DNA from: Odontesthes bonariensis
Taxonomy: Eukaryota; Chordata; Actinopteri; Atheriniformes; Atherinopsidae
NCBI RefSeq assembly: GCF_027942865.1
Contig: NC_134507.1
Span: 34,153,711-34,217,710 of the forward strand
Direction: 5' to 3'
DNA length: 64,000 nt
Shown: positions 9,704 through 18,546 of the stretch, one piece after another
Layout: each line of letters starts with the position of its first letter
How positions within the stretch are numbered: the stretch's first letter is position 1
Translations under genes and position numbers: made by a program
Notes under the pieces: generated by a model
Databases searched by the model: none
Seen by the model: only the letters and a program-made list of their open reading frames with translations
What the model was told of the DNA's origin: nothing

Positions 9704-12700
9704 CAATTCAATTCAATTCAAAAATACTTTATTTATCCCAGAGGGAAATTAAATGTTGATGTAGCTCAATTAAATCAAGGAGTTATTATAGATGCTGATG
9801 GCTGTGGGCAGGAATGATTTCCTGTAGCGGTCAGTTTTGCATCCAAACTGAAGAAGCCTTTGACTGAAGAGACTCTGTTTTCCGATAACAGTCTCATTGA
9901 GAGGATGTTCAGGGTTGTCCATAATTCTCTTGATTTTATGCAAAATCCTTCTTTGCATTATTGTCTCCAGAGGTTCCACAGCCGTCCCCAGAACAGAACC
10001 AGCCTTCTTTATCAGGTTGTTGAGTCTTTTTAGGTCCCTGGTTCTGATGCTGCTGCCCCAACAGATGACGCAAGAGGAAATGACGCTCTCCACAACAGAC
10101 TTGTAGAAGATCTGCAACATCTTGTTGCAAACCTTGAAGGACCTTAGCTTCTTCAAGAAGTACAGTCTGCTCTGTCCTTTCTTGTAGATTGCTTCACTGT
10201 TGTGTCTCCAGTCCAGTCTGTTGTCCAGATGAACACCAAGGTATTTATATTCCTCAACCACCTCCACTTCTTCTCCCATGATGGAAACAGGGTTTGATCT
10301 GACCCTGTTTCTCCTGAAATCTACAATCATCTCCTTTGTTTTGTTAACATTCAAGATGAGATGATTGTTCCCACACCATGCCACAAAGCGGTCCACCAGC
10401 TCTCTGTACTCAGCTTCTTGTCCATCTCTGATACACCCGACAACTGCAGAGTCATCTGAATATTTCTGTAGATGACAAGAGTCTGACTTGTACTGGAAGT
10501 CTGAAGTGTACAGAGTGAAAAGGAATGGTGAGAGTACAGTCCCCTGTGGTGCTCCTGTGCTGCTGATCACCTGGTTAGACACACAATTCTTCAGTCTGAC
10601 AAACTGTGGTCTGTTTGTCAGGTAGTCATTAATCCAGGTGATTGTTGAGGCCTCCACCTGAGTCTTCTGGAGTTTCAGACTAAGCAGATCAGGCTGGATT
10701 GTGTTAAATGCACTGGAGAAATCAAAGAACATGATCCTCACAGTGCTGCCTGCTTTGTCCAGATGACAGTGGGTTTGTTGAAGCAGGTGTATGATAGCGT
10801 CTTCAACTCCAACTCCATGGTGATAAGCAAACTGCAGGGGGTCCTGATATGTGCTGGTTTGCTTACACAGGTGGGTCAACAGGGGTCTCTCCAGGACCTT
10901 CATGATGTGGGATGTCAGGGCAACAGGTCTGTAGTCATTGATGTCTGAAGGGTGAGTTTTCTTTGGTACCGGAACCAGACAGGATGTCTTCCACAACAGT
11001 GGTACCTTCTCTTGGGTCAAGCTAAGGTTGAAAAGGTGTTGCAGAATCCCACAGAGCTGCTCTGCACAGGCCTTCAGGACTCGGGGGCTGACACCATCTG
11101 GACCTGTAGCCTTGTTCCGGTTCAGTCTTTCCAACTGCCTCTTCACCTGACTTCTAGAAACAGAAAAGTGGGAGGGGGAGGCAAAGGGGACAGCAGCATC
11201 TCCTGATTGGGTTGAAGACAAACTAGTGGAAGCAGAAGAATCCATGACTGAGGTGGAGGTGGAGATGTTACAGGAAAGCTGTGGGTCAGAGGAGGGTGGG
11301 ATGTCTCTTTGGCTGGGAACAGGAGGGGAGGATGGTGAGCTTGTTCCTGAACTGAACCTGTTGAAGAATGTGTTCAGTTCATTTGCTCTGTCCAGACTTC
11401 CATCCATCCGATCCTCCCTCTGCTTGAGGCCTGTGATCTTCTTCATTCCTGACCACACATCTCTGATATTGTTCCTCTGCAGTTTACTCTCAAGCTTCTT
11501 TCTATACACCTCCTTGCTCTCTCTGATCTTGACTTTGAGCTGCTTCTGTATACTCCTCAGTAACTCCCTGTCTCGCTCCCTAAAGGCTCTTTTTTTCTTG
11601 TTCAATAGTTCCTTTAGCTCACTGGTGATCCACGGTTTGTTATTAGGGAAGCATCTCACTGCTCTGGTGGGGATGGTGTTGTCCACACAGAAGTTTATAT
11701 AGTCAGTCACACACTCAGTCATGGCATTAATGTCCTCTACATGTGGCTTACAAAGAGAAATCCAATCGGTTGCATCAAAACAACCCTGTAAGGCTTCTTC
11801 AGCTTCCTCTGAGCACTTTCTAACAGTCATTTTTGTGACAGGTATTCTCTGAACAAGGGGTTTATATGCTGAACAGAGAAAAACAAGGTTGTGATCTGAT
11901 TTTCCCAGGGGAGGTCTTGATTTGGAAATGTATGAATCCTTGACATTTGTGTAAAACAAATCCAATGTCTTGTTTTCTCTGATAGAGCAGCTGACAAACT
12001 GTTGAAAAGTTGGCAGTGTAGCAGAGAGTGAGGCATGATTAAAATCACCAGATATTGCCACAAAAGAATTGGGTTGTTGTGTCTGTATCTTAGCAACAAC
12101 GGAACTGATGACATCACATGCAGCGTCGGCAACAGCTGAGGGTGGAATGTAAACAGCCACCAAAACAACACTGGTGAACTCTCTTGGCAAATAATATGGA
12201 CGAAAACTTACTGCCAATAGTTCAATGTCAGGACTGCAGAGACGACTCTTCACAGTAACATGTCCTGGGTGACACCATCTGTTGTTGACAAGCACTGCCA
12301 ATCCACCCCCTTTCCTTTTCCTGCTACTCTTTAAATCTCGATCTGCTCGTACAGTCAGGAAGCCCGGCAGAGAGACGCTGGAGTCGGGGATATGATCCTG
12401 TAGCCATGTCTCAGTAAAACACATAATGCTACATTCCCGATATTCTTGCTGAGTCCTTGTCAAGGCTAAAAGTTCATCCAACTTGTTAGCTAACGATCTT
12501 ACATTTCCCATGATGACGGATGGCAGAGATGGTTTGAACTTCTTCTTTCTTTCTCTCCTCTTTGCTCCTGCTCTGCATCCACGACGCCTCCTTTTCAATT
12601 CCAGTGGGATTTCTGGCTTCAGTTGTCGAATTATTTCTGCTTTTCCAATGTTAATCAGCTGCTCCCTGTTGTAAACCACCTTGTTGCTATGGTTATGCAT

Positions 12701-12850
12701 CATGACAAAAGAGTAAAATATACAAAAGTATTGGGAAAAATTAATCCAGCTGCACAGCATCCAAGGCAGGAAGGAACAGTTGTCCAAAAAATGCAATTTC
12801 TTCCAAGAAATAACAGGAATGAAATTTTGAAAAAAAGAAAAATCTCAATG
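9704..12850 (-). mobile_element. Rex1/CR1-group LINE, near full length
   Basis: A non-LTR retrotransposon on the minus strand. Its 3' end lies at 9704, where tandem GAATT-type repeats follow a tail rich in TTTCCCTCTGGGATAAATA-like sequence, as seen in many fish LINE copies. One long ORF covers nearly all of it. The 5' boundary near 12.85 kb is approximate. Rex1/Babar or a related CR1/L2-group family is the best guess from the RT and tail. A single uninterrupted 1008-codon ORF suggests a recent copy. Confidence 0.75.
9770..12796 (-). CDS. LINE ORF2-type polyprotein: endonuclease plus reverse transcriptase
   Basis: A 1008-codon open frame. The N-terminal basic region (about residues 70-90, RRRRGCRAGAKRRERKKK) leads into an AP-like endonuclease with GNVRSLANK, CFTETWL, SGDFNHA and SDHNLVF motifs (about residues 95-300). 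The reverse transcriptase follows, with KATGPDGVSPRVLK, FDFSSAFNTIQP, STGAPQGTVLSPFLF and a YSDDSAVV catalytic box. The endonuclease nicks target DNA and the RT copies the element RNA from the nick. The true start may be the Met preceding GNVRSLANK or an upstream one, since the first ~30 residues look non-coding. No stop or frameshift interrupts it, so it could encode active enzyme. Confidence 0.85.
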   Translation of the reverse strand: MHFLDNCSFLPWMLCSWINFSQYFCIFYSFVMMHNHSNKVVYNREQLINIGKAEIIRQLKPEIPLELKRRRRGCRAGAKRRERKKKFKPSLPSVIMGNVRSLANKLDELLALTRTQQEYRECSIMCFTETWLQDHIPDSSVSLPGFLTVRADRDLKSSRKRKGGGLAVLVNNRWCHPGHVTVKSRLCSPDIELLAVSFRPYYLPREFTSVVLVAVYIPPSAVADAACDVISSVVAKIQTQQPNSFVAISGDFNHASLSATLPTFQQFVSCSIRENKTLDLFYTNVKDSYISKSRPPLGKSDHNLVFLCSAYKPLVQRIPVTKMTVRKCSEEAEEALQGCFDATDWISLCKPHVEDINAMTECVTDYINFCVDNTIPTRAVRCFPNNKPWITSELKELLNKKKRAFRERDRELLRSIQKQLKVKIRESKEVYRKKLESKLQRNNIRDVWSGMKKITGLKQREDRMDGSLDRANELNTFFNRFSSGTSSPSSPPVPSQRDIPPSSDPQLSCNISTSTSVMDSSASTSLSSTQSGDAAVPFASPSHFSVSRSQVKRQLERLNRNKATGPDGVSPRVLKACAEQLCGILQHLFNLSLTQEKVPLLWKTSCLVPVPKKTHPSDINDYRPVALTSHIMKVLERPLLTHLCKQTSTYQDPLQFAYHHGVGVEDAIIHLLQQTHCHLDKAGSTVRIMFFDFSSAFNTIQPDLLSLKLQKTQVEASTITWINDYLTNRPQFVRLKNCVSNQVISSTGAPQGTVLSPFLFTLYTSDFQYKSDSCHLQKYSDDSAVVGCIRDGQEAEYRELVDRFVAWCGNNHLILNVNKTKEMIVDFRRNRVRSNPVSIMGEEVEVVEEYKYLGVHLDNRLDWRHNSEAIYKKGQSRLYFLKKLRSFKVCNKMLQIFYKSVVESVISSCVICWGSSIRTRDLKRLNNLIKKAGSVLGTAVEPLETIMQRRILHKIKRIMDNPEHPLNETVIGKQSLFSQRLLQFGCKTDRYRKSFLPTAISIYNNSLI

Positions 12851-13750
12851 TGAAACAATTTACACATCACATATGAAAATATGTATCAAAATACATATGA
12901 TGAATGAAAATGTTCCCTGTTAACATACAATTTTTAATGTGATTGCGCTTTTATAGCAATGTGTGCGCAGTCGATAGCTCCTATTACAAAACCGGCTCTC
13001 GCTTCAAATTGAGCTTTAATGTTGGCCTGTTGGGAATTTGATATACGTGGCTGAGATGCGGATAATTCTGTCCCACACGGCTGGCATGGCTCGGCTCAGG
13101 GTAGACTGGCACAGTCCCAATCGGTTGGCCACCTGCCTCTGGAATGCTCCGGTTGCTATAGGAACCCCAGTGTGCACATCAGCTGTGAGCACAGGCAGCG
13201 CATGGCTCCTCGCTGTGTTGCGCTCCAACGCCGGCCGCAGCTCTGCGCACAGGTCCAGGAGGATTTCCCTCAAAACGGCTAATGAGTAATCAGTCGCCAT
13301 CATGTGCCAGCTAATCCTTTCTGTCTAGTGAACACACGCTCTCTTCGAATTGCATCATTTGCAAAGTCTTCTAATACTTTTAAAGCAGCCATTGTTTTTA
13401 ATGGTATGCATTACACCACTTTGCGCTGCTTTTACATCCACTTGTGTAAATGGAGACACATGGGTGTGTTAATTGTTTGTCAGTATTAATTGTTCATGTG
13501 TCTCAGATGTGCACATCACTGTCTGAGGACTATTTGTTTTCACATTTATTTATTATAACAGTTTCCCAACATCACCTTAGGTGTCGCCAAAGAATCAACG
13601 GCTGCAGAAACGTGCGTATGCCAGCCCTGAAGTTGGCGTGAGGCACCGCACATTTCCACGGTCTTTTCGTTCTTGATACATCTGATCATTGACGTGAAAA
13701 GGTGCGTACGCCACTATTTTGTGCGTACGCACGCTTTGTACATGAGGCCC
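12850..13750 (-). mobile_element. PIF/Harbinger remnant, left part missing
   Basis: One terminal inverted repeat is visible at the right, ending at 13750 (minus strand reads GGGCCTCATGTACAAAGCG). The coding remnant on the minus strand is HARBI1-like. The opposite end is not recognisable where it meets the LINE near 12.85 kb. Confidence 0.65.
12955..13303 (-). pseudogene. HARBI1-like transposase fragment
   Basis: The Met at 13303 starts a Harbinger transposase N-terminal region: LRPALERNTARSHALPV, then the helix-turn-helix segment GLCQSTLSRAMPAVWDRII and YIKFP (95 codons to 13016). Just beyond, on the same strand, an IGAIDCAH motif carrying the first catalytic Asp is recognisable in another frame (about 12955-13015). 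Most of the catalytic domain is missing, so it is non-functional. Confidence 0.75.
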
Positions 13751-13753
13751 CTG

Positions 13754-15329
13754 GGCCCTCATTCCTCATTAGTGCGTAGACTCCCTTCTAAATCCTGTCG
13801 TACGAGTGAAATTTAGAATGTGCCCAAGTACAAAAAAATCGGCATTCATCAAACGTTCTTAGACAGGTCGTACGCACACCAGTAGGTAATCTGCAATGAT
13901 AAATACCACACCTGCCAGTTCACCTTGCGCGGGCACGAGCAGACTAATTTGCATCATGGAACGCCCCCAAGTAACCATATATGGCACCAACATTCCCTTT
14001 AAAAGCCACCGGAACTTGCTTGGTTGCGCTTGACTCAGAGCGCGGATCTCGAAAACACATGAGAAGCAATACAGAATCATACGCGGCGGACAGCACAGCT
14101 TTATGCCAATTACGCACACAGGCTCCATACCTCCACACACGCATCGCGTCTGCAATCATAACTCATTAGGGTAAATCACATTTTGCCAATATTTTAGAGA
14201 CCCCCCAACATTTCCCAAATCATGTTTTCGGGGGGTCTCGTGTCAGTTTCATGGGGTCTCGGATCCCCCGAGTCCCCCCGTAGTTCGAACACTGAATATA
14301 ACCAATGTTGCAAACATGCTGCGCAACACTCACCAATAAGCCATCCATCTTCAACAGCTCCTTCTTGGAAACGAAGGCCCACGGAGCTGTTCTGCAAAAT
14401 AAAGGAATCGTGCGTTCCCCCTGGCCATCGAGCAACGACATTGAGAAGCAGCATATCACTGTCGCATATAAGCTGTACATTAATGGAGCGCTTCCCCTTC
14501 CTATTCACGAGGTTGTATTCGTGCTGTGATTGTGCTTTTAGTGCGACGTGAGTGCAGTCTATTGCTCCTATGACGTTGGGGAACTGCGCGATACCATAAA
14601 ACCCTCGCTTAATGTCTGCCTGGCGTGGACCCCCATAAGGGAATCGAATGTAAGTCGGGGCCAAAGAAATAATCGCATCCAACACTGTGGGCAGAATTCG
14701 GCTCATGGACGGCTGAGAAATGCTGCATCGATGGCCCCAATTCACGGCAGAGGTCGAGCAATATATGTTTTGGAAATCTGAACGTGCTTAGAAGCCACTC
14801 ATTATTTTCTTCCAATAAATCTGCACGCTCCCTAAACACGCGCTCCCTCCATAGCGCACGGTTTTCCAGATCCTGAAGCAATGCAGGATGGGCCATGTTG
14901 CGTTCTGAATGGCATGTCCTACGTGTGCCTTTTATACCCATATCAATTAAACTAGGCGGATTATTGTCAGGTCTTCTGGTGAAACAATTATTCTTACACT
15001 CTGAATGAAATGCAATGAACGCCAGGTAGGTCTAATGCACCGTGCTTTGGAATTGCATAGGCTACACGGACCCAAATGCCGTCAGACATACTGTAATGCA
15101 ATAATTGAATGAACATTGTAATATTCCCCTGTGCAGCGATCAACACCATTTGCAGTTTCGTAATTCTACCACTAGGCAATGTGCGTAAGCATGGTCAAAG
15201 CTGTGCGTAGATTTAGGCACATTTCTAAGTTCAAGTACATGTTCATAAATCCCACACTTTGCTCAGGAATGATCGCACGCACGCTTTACGCACAGATCTG
15301 TTCCTAAGAACGCTTGCTAAATGAGGGCC
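13754..15329 (-). mobile_element. PIF/Harbinger element with CTG target duplication
   Basis: Ends GGCCCTCATT (13754) and AATGAGGGCC (to 15329) are inverted copies, flanked on both sides by CTG (13751-13753 and 15330-15332). A transposase remnant lies on the minus strand. The 1576-bp element abuts the end of the previous Harbinger remnant. Confidence 0.75.
14194..14941 (-). pseudogene. HARBI1-like transposase, broken
   Basis: The N-terminal part (Met at 14941) has the Harbinger signature RERADLLEENNEWLLSTFRF and LLDLCRELGPSM. The second part, from 14745, has ISQPSMSRILPTVLDAII, YIRFPYG, IGAIDCTH (first catalytic Asp) and RWPGGTHDSFIL (second Asp). Around 14.70-14.75 kb about 40 residues expected between these parts are missing and the frame changes, so a deletion has inactivated it. 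Harbinger transposases normally act with a Myb-like partner protein, and none was recognised here. Confidence 0.8.
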
Positions 15330-15332
15330 CTG

Positions 15333-15551
15333 GTCTCCGCTGCAGCTGGGACTCCTCACTCAGAGGATGTCCAGCTCCTGCAGGATCATCTCCAGGCCTC
15401 CGTAGTTCCTCGCGTCAAGTGGAAGTTTCCAGTTTCACAAACCGAGGGGATTCCCTCTAACGCCTCTGCTGCCGACCGAGATTATGGATCAGAGAAATGA
15501 CAGAACTCTTACCGACAGAAGAATGACTAGATCAGCTATTTATAGCATGGG
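15333..15551. other. Spacer, nothing recognised
   Basis: Sequence between the Harbinger element and the coiled-coil ORF. No RNA gene or repeat was identified. Confidence 0.35.
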
Positions 15552-16022
15552 ATGGTTATTCTCAGGACAAAGCTGCTGAAGAAACATTTCTTTCTGACAG
15601 GAGAAAAAGACAGAAGAGTGGCAGCAGAGAGCGGCTGCTCCATGACTGAGGAAAAACTAAAGAAGGTGGAAAACTGTTTGACGCGTGAGCGTCATCTCCG
15701 TCAAAAGTGTGAGCAGGAGCTCAAGCAGTGCAACCGAGTCCCTGCAGGATTGTGTGAAACTCTGAAAGCAGCAGCAGCAGAAACTGAATATCAGTCAGTT
15801 CTGAAAGAGGCAGAGAGCTGGAAAGAGCAACTGAAAGAAAAGACTGCCGCCGATATTAATCTGGCCTCCAGACTAACAGCACAGGAGGAGGCAACAAAGA
15901 CACAAGAAAAGAAGGTGGCAGATCTCATGAAGGCTTTATTTCTATCCGTCATCATCGAGCCAGAAGAGAACAAAGTGCTGTCAGTGTTCAGCTCTCAGAG
16001 AGTTCACCTTCAGTTCCACTGA
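15552..16022 (+). other. Unrecognised ORF with coiled-coil character
   Basis: A 156-codon open frame. Residues ~30-140 are rich in Lys/Glu/Gln/Leu with heptad-like spacing (EEKLKKVENCLTRERHLRQK, EAESWKEQLKEKT), typical of a coiled coil. I do not recognise the family. It sits between a Harbinger element and an L2 fragment, with no promoter or polyadenylation signal seen. It may be an exon or retrocopy fragment of a host gene, or a chance frame. Confidence 0.35.
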
Positions 16023-16139
16023 CACACTGATGCTGGGAATTCATTTTTATCAGTGCTGCAGTCTGTCCTTCACTCACATGGTGGGGACATGAGATTTCCT
16101 CTGACTCACAAACACAACTACATTTACACAGAAATAATC

Positions 16140-16701
16140 TGTTTGAAGAGTTTCAGTCAGGATTCAGAGTGCATCATAGCACAGAAACTGCACTGGTGAA
16201 AGTTACCAATGATCTCCTCTTAGCCTCTGATAGCGGACTTGTGTCTGTGCTTGTCCTGTTGGATCTCAGTGCTGCATTTGATACGGTCGATCACAGTATC
16301 TTATTACACAGACTTGAACATGTTATTGGGATTAAAGGAACTGCATTAGGCTGGTTTAAGTCATATTTATCTGATTGATTTCAGTTTGTTCTTGTAAATG
16401 AAGAATCTTCCTCACACACCAGAGTAAGTCATGGAGTTCCTCAGGGTTCTGTGCTTGGACCGATTCTTTTCATTTTATACATGCTTCCATTAGGTAACAT
16501 TATTAGACAGCATGGCATAAATTTCCATTGCTATGCTGATGATACTCAGCTGTACTTATCTATAAAACCAGATGAACCCAATAGGTTGGTCAGACTACAA
16601 GCATGTCTTAAAGACATAAAGACCTGGATGACTCAGAACTGTCTGCTTCTAAATTCAGACAAAACTGAAGTCGTTATCTTTGGACCTGAGCGTTTCAGGG
16701 A
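16140..16701 (+). pseudogene. L2-type LINE reverse-transcriptase fragment
   Basis: One reading frame shows RT motifs: [53 protein letters not shown] and the catalytic CYADDTQLY, then [12 protein letters not shown] single in-frame TGA at 16376-16378 interrupts it. It lacks its 5' half and is cut at 16701, where the snRNA array begins. The motif set matches fish L2 (Maui-like) elements. Confidence 0.82.
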
Positions 16702-16748
16702 GCAGCGGGTGGGCGGAGGTGCAAAGTGACGCTTTGTAGGCAAAAAAA

Positions 16749-16767
16749 GAGCACCGCCACAAGTGCG
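16749..16767 (+). promoter_or_regulatory. U2 PSE upstream of the interrupted U2 (copy A)
   Basis: GAGCACCGCCACAAGTGCG lies 63 to 45 bp before the U2 start at 16812, identical to the PSE of the intact U2 genes. The promoter of this interrupted gene is therefore preserved just ahead of the retrotransposon. Confidence 0.7.
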
Positions 16768-16811
16768 CATTGTGCCAGGAAGGGCGCTCGGACGTGAAAC
16801 AGTGGAGGGTT

Positions 16812-16837
16812 ATCGCTTCTCGGCCTTTTGGCTAAGA
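16812..16837 (+). pseudogene. U2: U2 snRNA 5' fragment (nt 1-26)
   Basis: The first 26 nt of U2 (ATCGCTTCTCGG...GGCTAAGA), containing stem-loop I, are cut by the insertion of Keno-like copy A. Confidence 0.95.
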
Positions 16838-17180
16838 CTGCGATCGCCTCCTTTGGGTGGACTATTTTATGCCTTTTCGGCATTAAATTTTTCTCGCTTT
16901 GGAGGTTCTTTTTTGCGTTCGATCAAAGTATTCCAAGTCGTTTGTAGTTGGAGTTCTTTGTCTTTAAATTTTCTTGTATTACCCTTTTTTTTCCAGGTTT
17001 TTGCTTTTTGAACGAGTTTCAGCTGAAACAGTGTCGGTGTTCCATTTTTTTAGAGGAAGGTAAGTATCCATTTTTAGTACCTTTTCATCCACTTTTTACT
17101 CTTTTATTGGGCTTTTAGTGTGATATATATTTTTGTTCTTTTAAGCATTTTATTTAAAAACTGTTTGTGGTGCCTCCATC

Positions 17181-18497
17181 ATGTCGGCTAACTATGCTGG
17201 CATGAGGAGGCACCACAGCGCTAGATTTTTATTTAAAGAAAAAGAAGGAAAGCTTATAGAGATGTCCAGATTGGACTTCTCTCGGAAGCTAATTCAAAAC
17301 ATATTGAACTTCAAACCAGACGATTTGAATTGCATCCTGTCATTGCCTTTTAACAAAGGTTTCGATGTAAGTTTTCGCACTGCAGCTTTGCTGCAGGAGT
17401 TTTGGATGAGATTTGGAAATGTGCAAGCCCAGTTTTCTGCGTTTACTGTTGAGAAACTTACTGACAATACTCTGAAGACAGTAATTGTCAGAATGTTCAA
17501 TGAAATGGTGAACGCAGAAGATATCTGTATATGGTTGGGAAGATTCTGCACTGTTAAAGGCCAGGCAATGAAGGTGAGGGATGTTGACGGCATCTGGAAC
17601 TGCGCCTGGAGGGTCCCCATCCAACAATGGCAAGACCCCCAGGGCTTCCAGGGCCTGAAACATCTCCCATCAATGATTGTCTTGGGAGAAAACAGAGGCT
17701 ACATCCACTACCAGGGACAGCCCAAACTCTGCCGCAAATGTGGGGAGCACGGGCACCTGGTGGAGGCCTGCACGAAGGTGTTTTGTGGCAAATGTAGAGG
17801 AATCGGTCACACCTTCGAAGAGTGTACGAATGGCAGAAAGTGCAATCTCTGTGGAGAATCAAACCACCTCTTCAGAGATTGCCCAAAATCCTTTGCCAAC
17901 AAATTGAAATCCAAAAAAACGCAGGAAGGAAATGAAGGGCAGACCGAGGCAGTTAACGAGCTACTTGAAACAGCTGGGCTGGAAAATTCAAACTTCCCGC
18001 CAAAATCCCTGAATGGTGGACAGCAGTCAGGTGAGGCCGAGGAGGGGGAGGGGCCTGCTACACCCCCACCAATGGAGAGTTCTGGAGAGGAGGAGGAGGA
18101 GGAGGTGGTGCAGGCAGAAGGCGGAGCTAGTTCAGAATGTGAAGAAGTCCAATCACAGGATGATAGCGAGGATGCCTCCCTCCCAGATGCCCAGCAAACA
18201 AAGAGGCTTGCATCAGAATTGTCCTCTGATTCTCCTATAGTCTCAGAGAAGAGGGGAAGAGCTGGGACTACCTCAGACAGTTCATCTGTGGAGGAGCCCA
18301 GAGTCTTCCCCTCCAATTCACCAAATGAGGTCTCTTTTTTAAATGTAGTTCTGCAATCAACCCCTAGAGACTCAAAGTTTAACAAAACCTTGCAACAGAG
18401 GCCAACCCCCAGAGTCCGACCGGGGAATAGAGCTCAACACCCTCGCCTCTCACCTGTAGAAGTGAAGGAAGAGCTCCGTTCACAAGAAATTACATAA
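17181..18497 (+). CDS. Retrotransposon ORF1 protein, three CCHC knuckles
   Basis: 438 codons. The N-terminal ~175 residues form a compact domain of unknown fold. Three CCHC knuckles follow: [14 protein letters not shown] (~184-197), [14 protein letters not shown] (~203-216) and [14 protein letters not shown] (~222-235). The tail is acidic and Ser/Glu-rich, with a GAG-encoded Glu run. In Tx1/L1 elements ORF1 binds the element RNA and acts with ORF2 in a ribonucleoprotein. The start ATG at 17181 is the first in frame, after a pyrimidine-rich leader. ORF2 begins 49 bp downstream. Residues ~30-80 differ strongly from copy C while the rest is nearly identical. Confidence 0.88.
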   Translation: MSANYAGMRRHHSARFLFKEKEGKLIEMSRLDFSRKLIQNILNFKPDDLNCILSLPFNKGFDVSFRTAALLQEFWMRFGNVQAQFSAFTVEKLTDNTLKTVIVRMFNEMVNAEDICIWLGRFCTVKGQAMKVRDVDGIWNCAWRVPIQQWQDPQGFQGLKHLPSMIVLGENRGYIHYQGQPKLCRKCGEHGHLVEACTKVFCGKCRGIGHTFEECTNGRKCNLCGESNHLFRDCPKSFANKLKSKKTQEGNEGQTEAVNELLETAGLENSNFPPKSLNGGQQSGEAEEGEGPATPPPMESSGEEEEEEVVQAEGGASSECEEVQSQDDSEDASLPDAQQTKRLASELSSDSPIVSEKRGRAGTTSDSSSVEEPRVFPSNSPNEVSFLNVVLQSTPRDSKFNKTLQQRPTPRVRPGNRAQHPRLSPVEVKEELRSQEIT

Positions 18498-18546
18498 CTG
18501 CTTTTAAGACATTTTAAATGTTTTAACCCTCATTTAGTCTTTTAAG

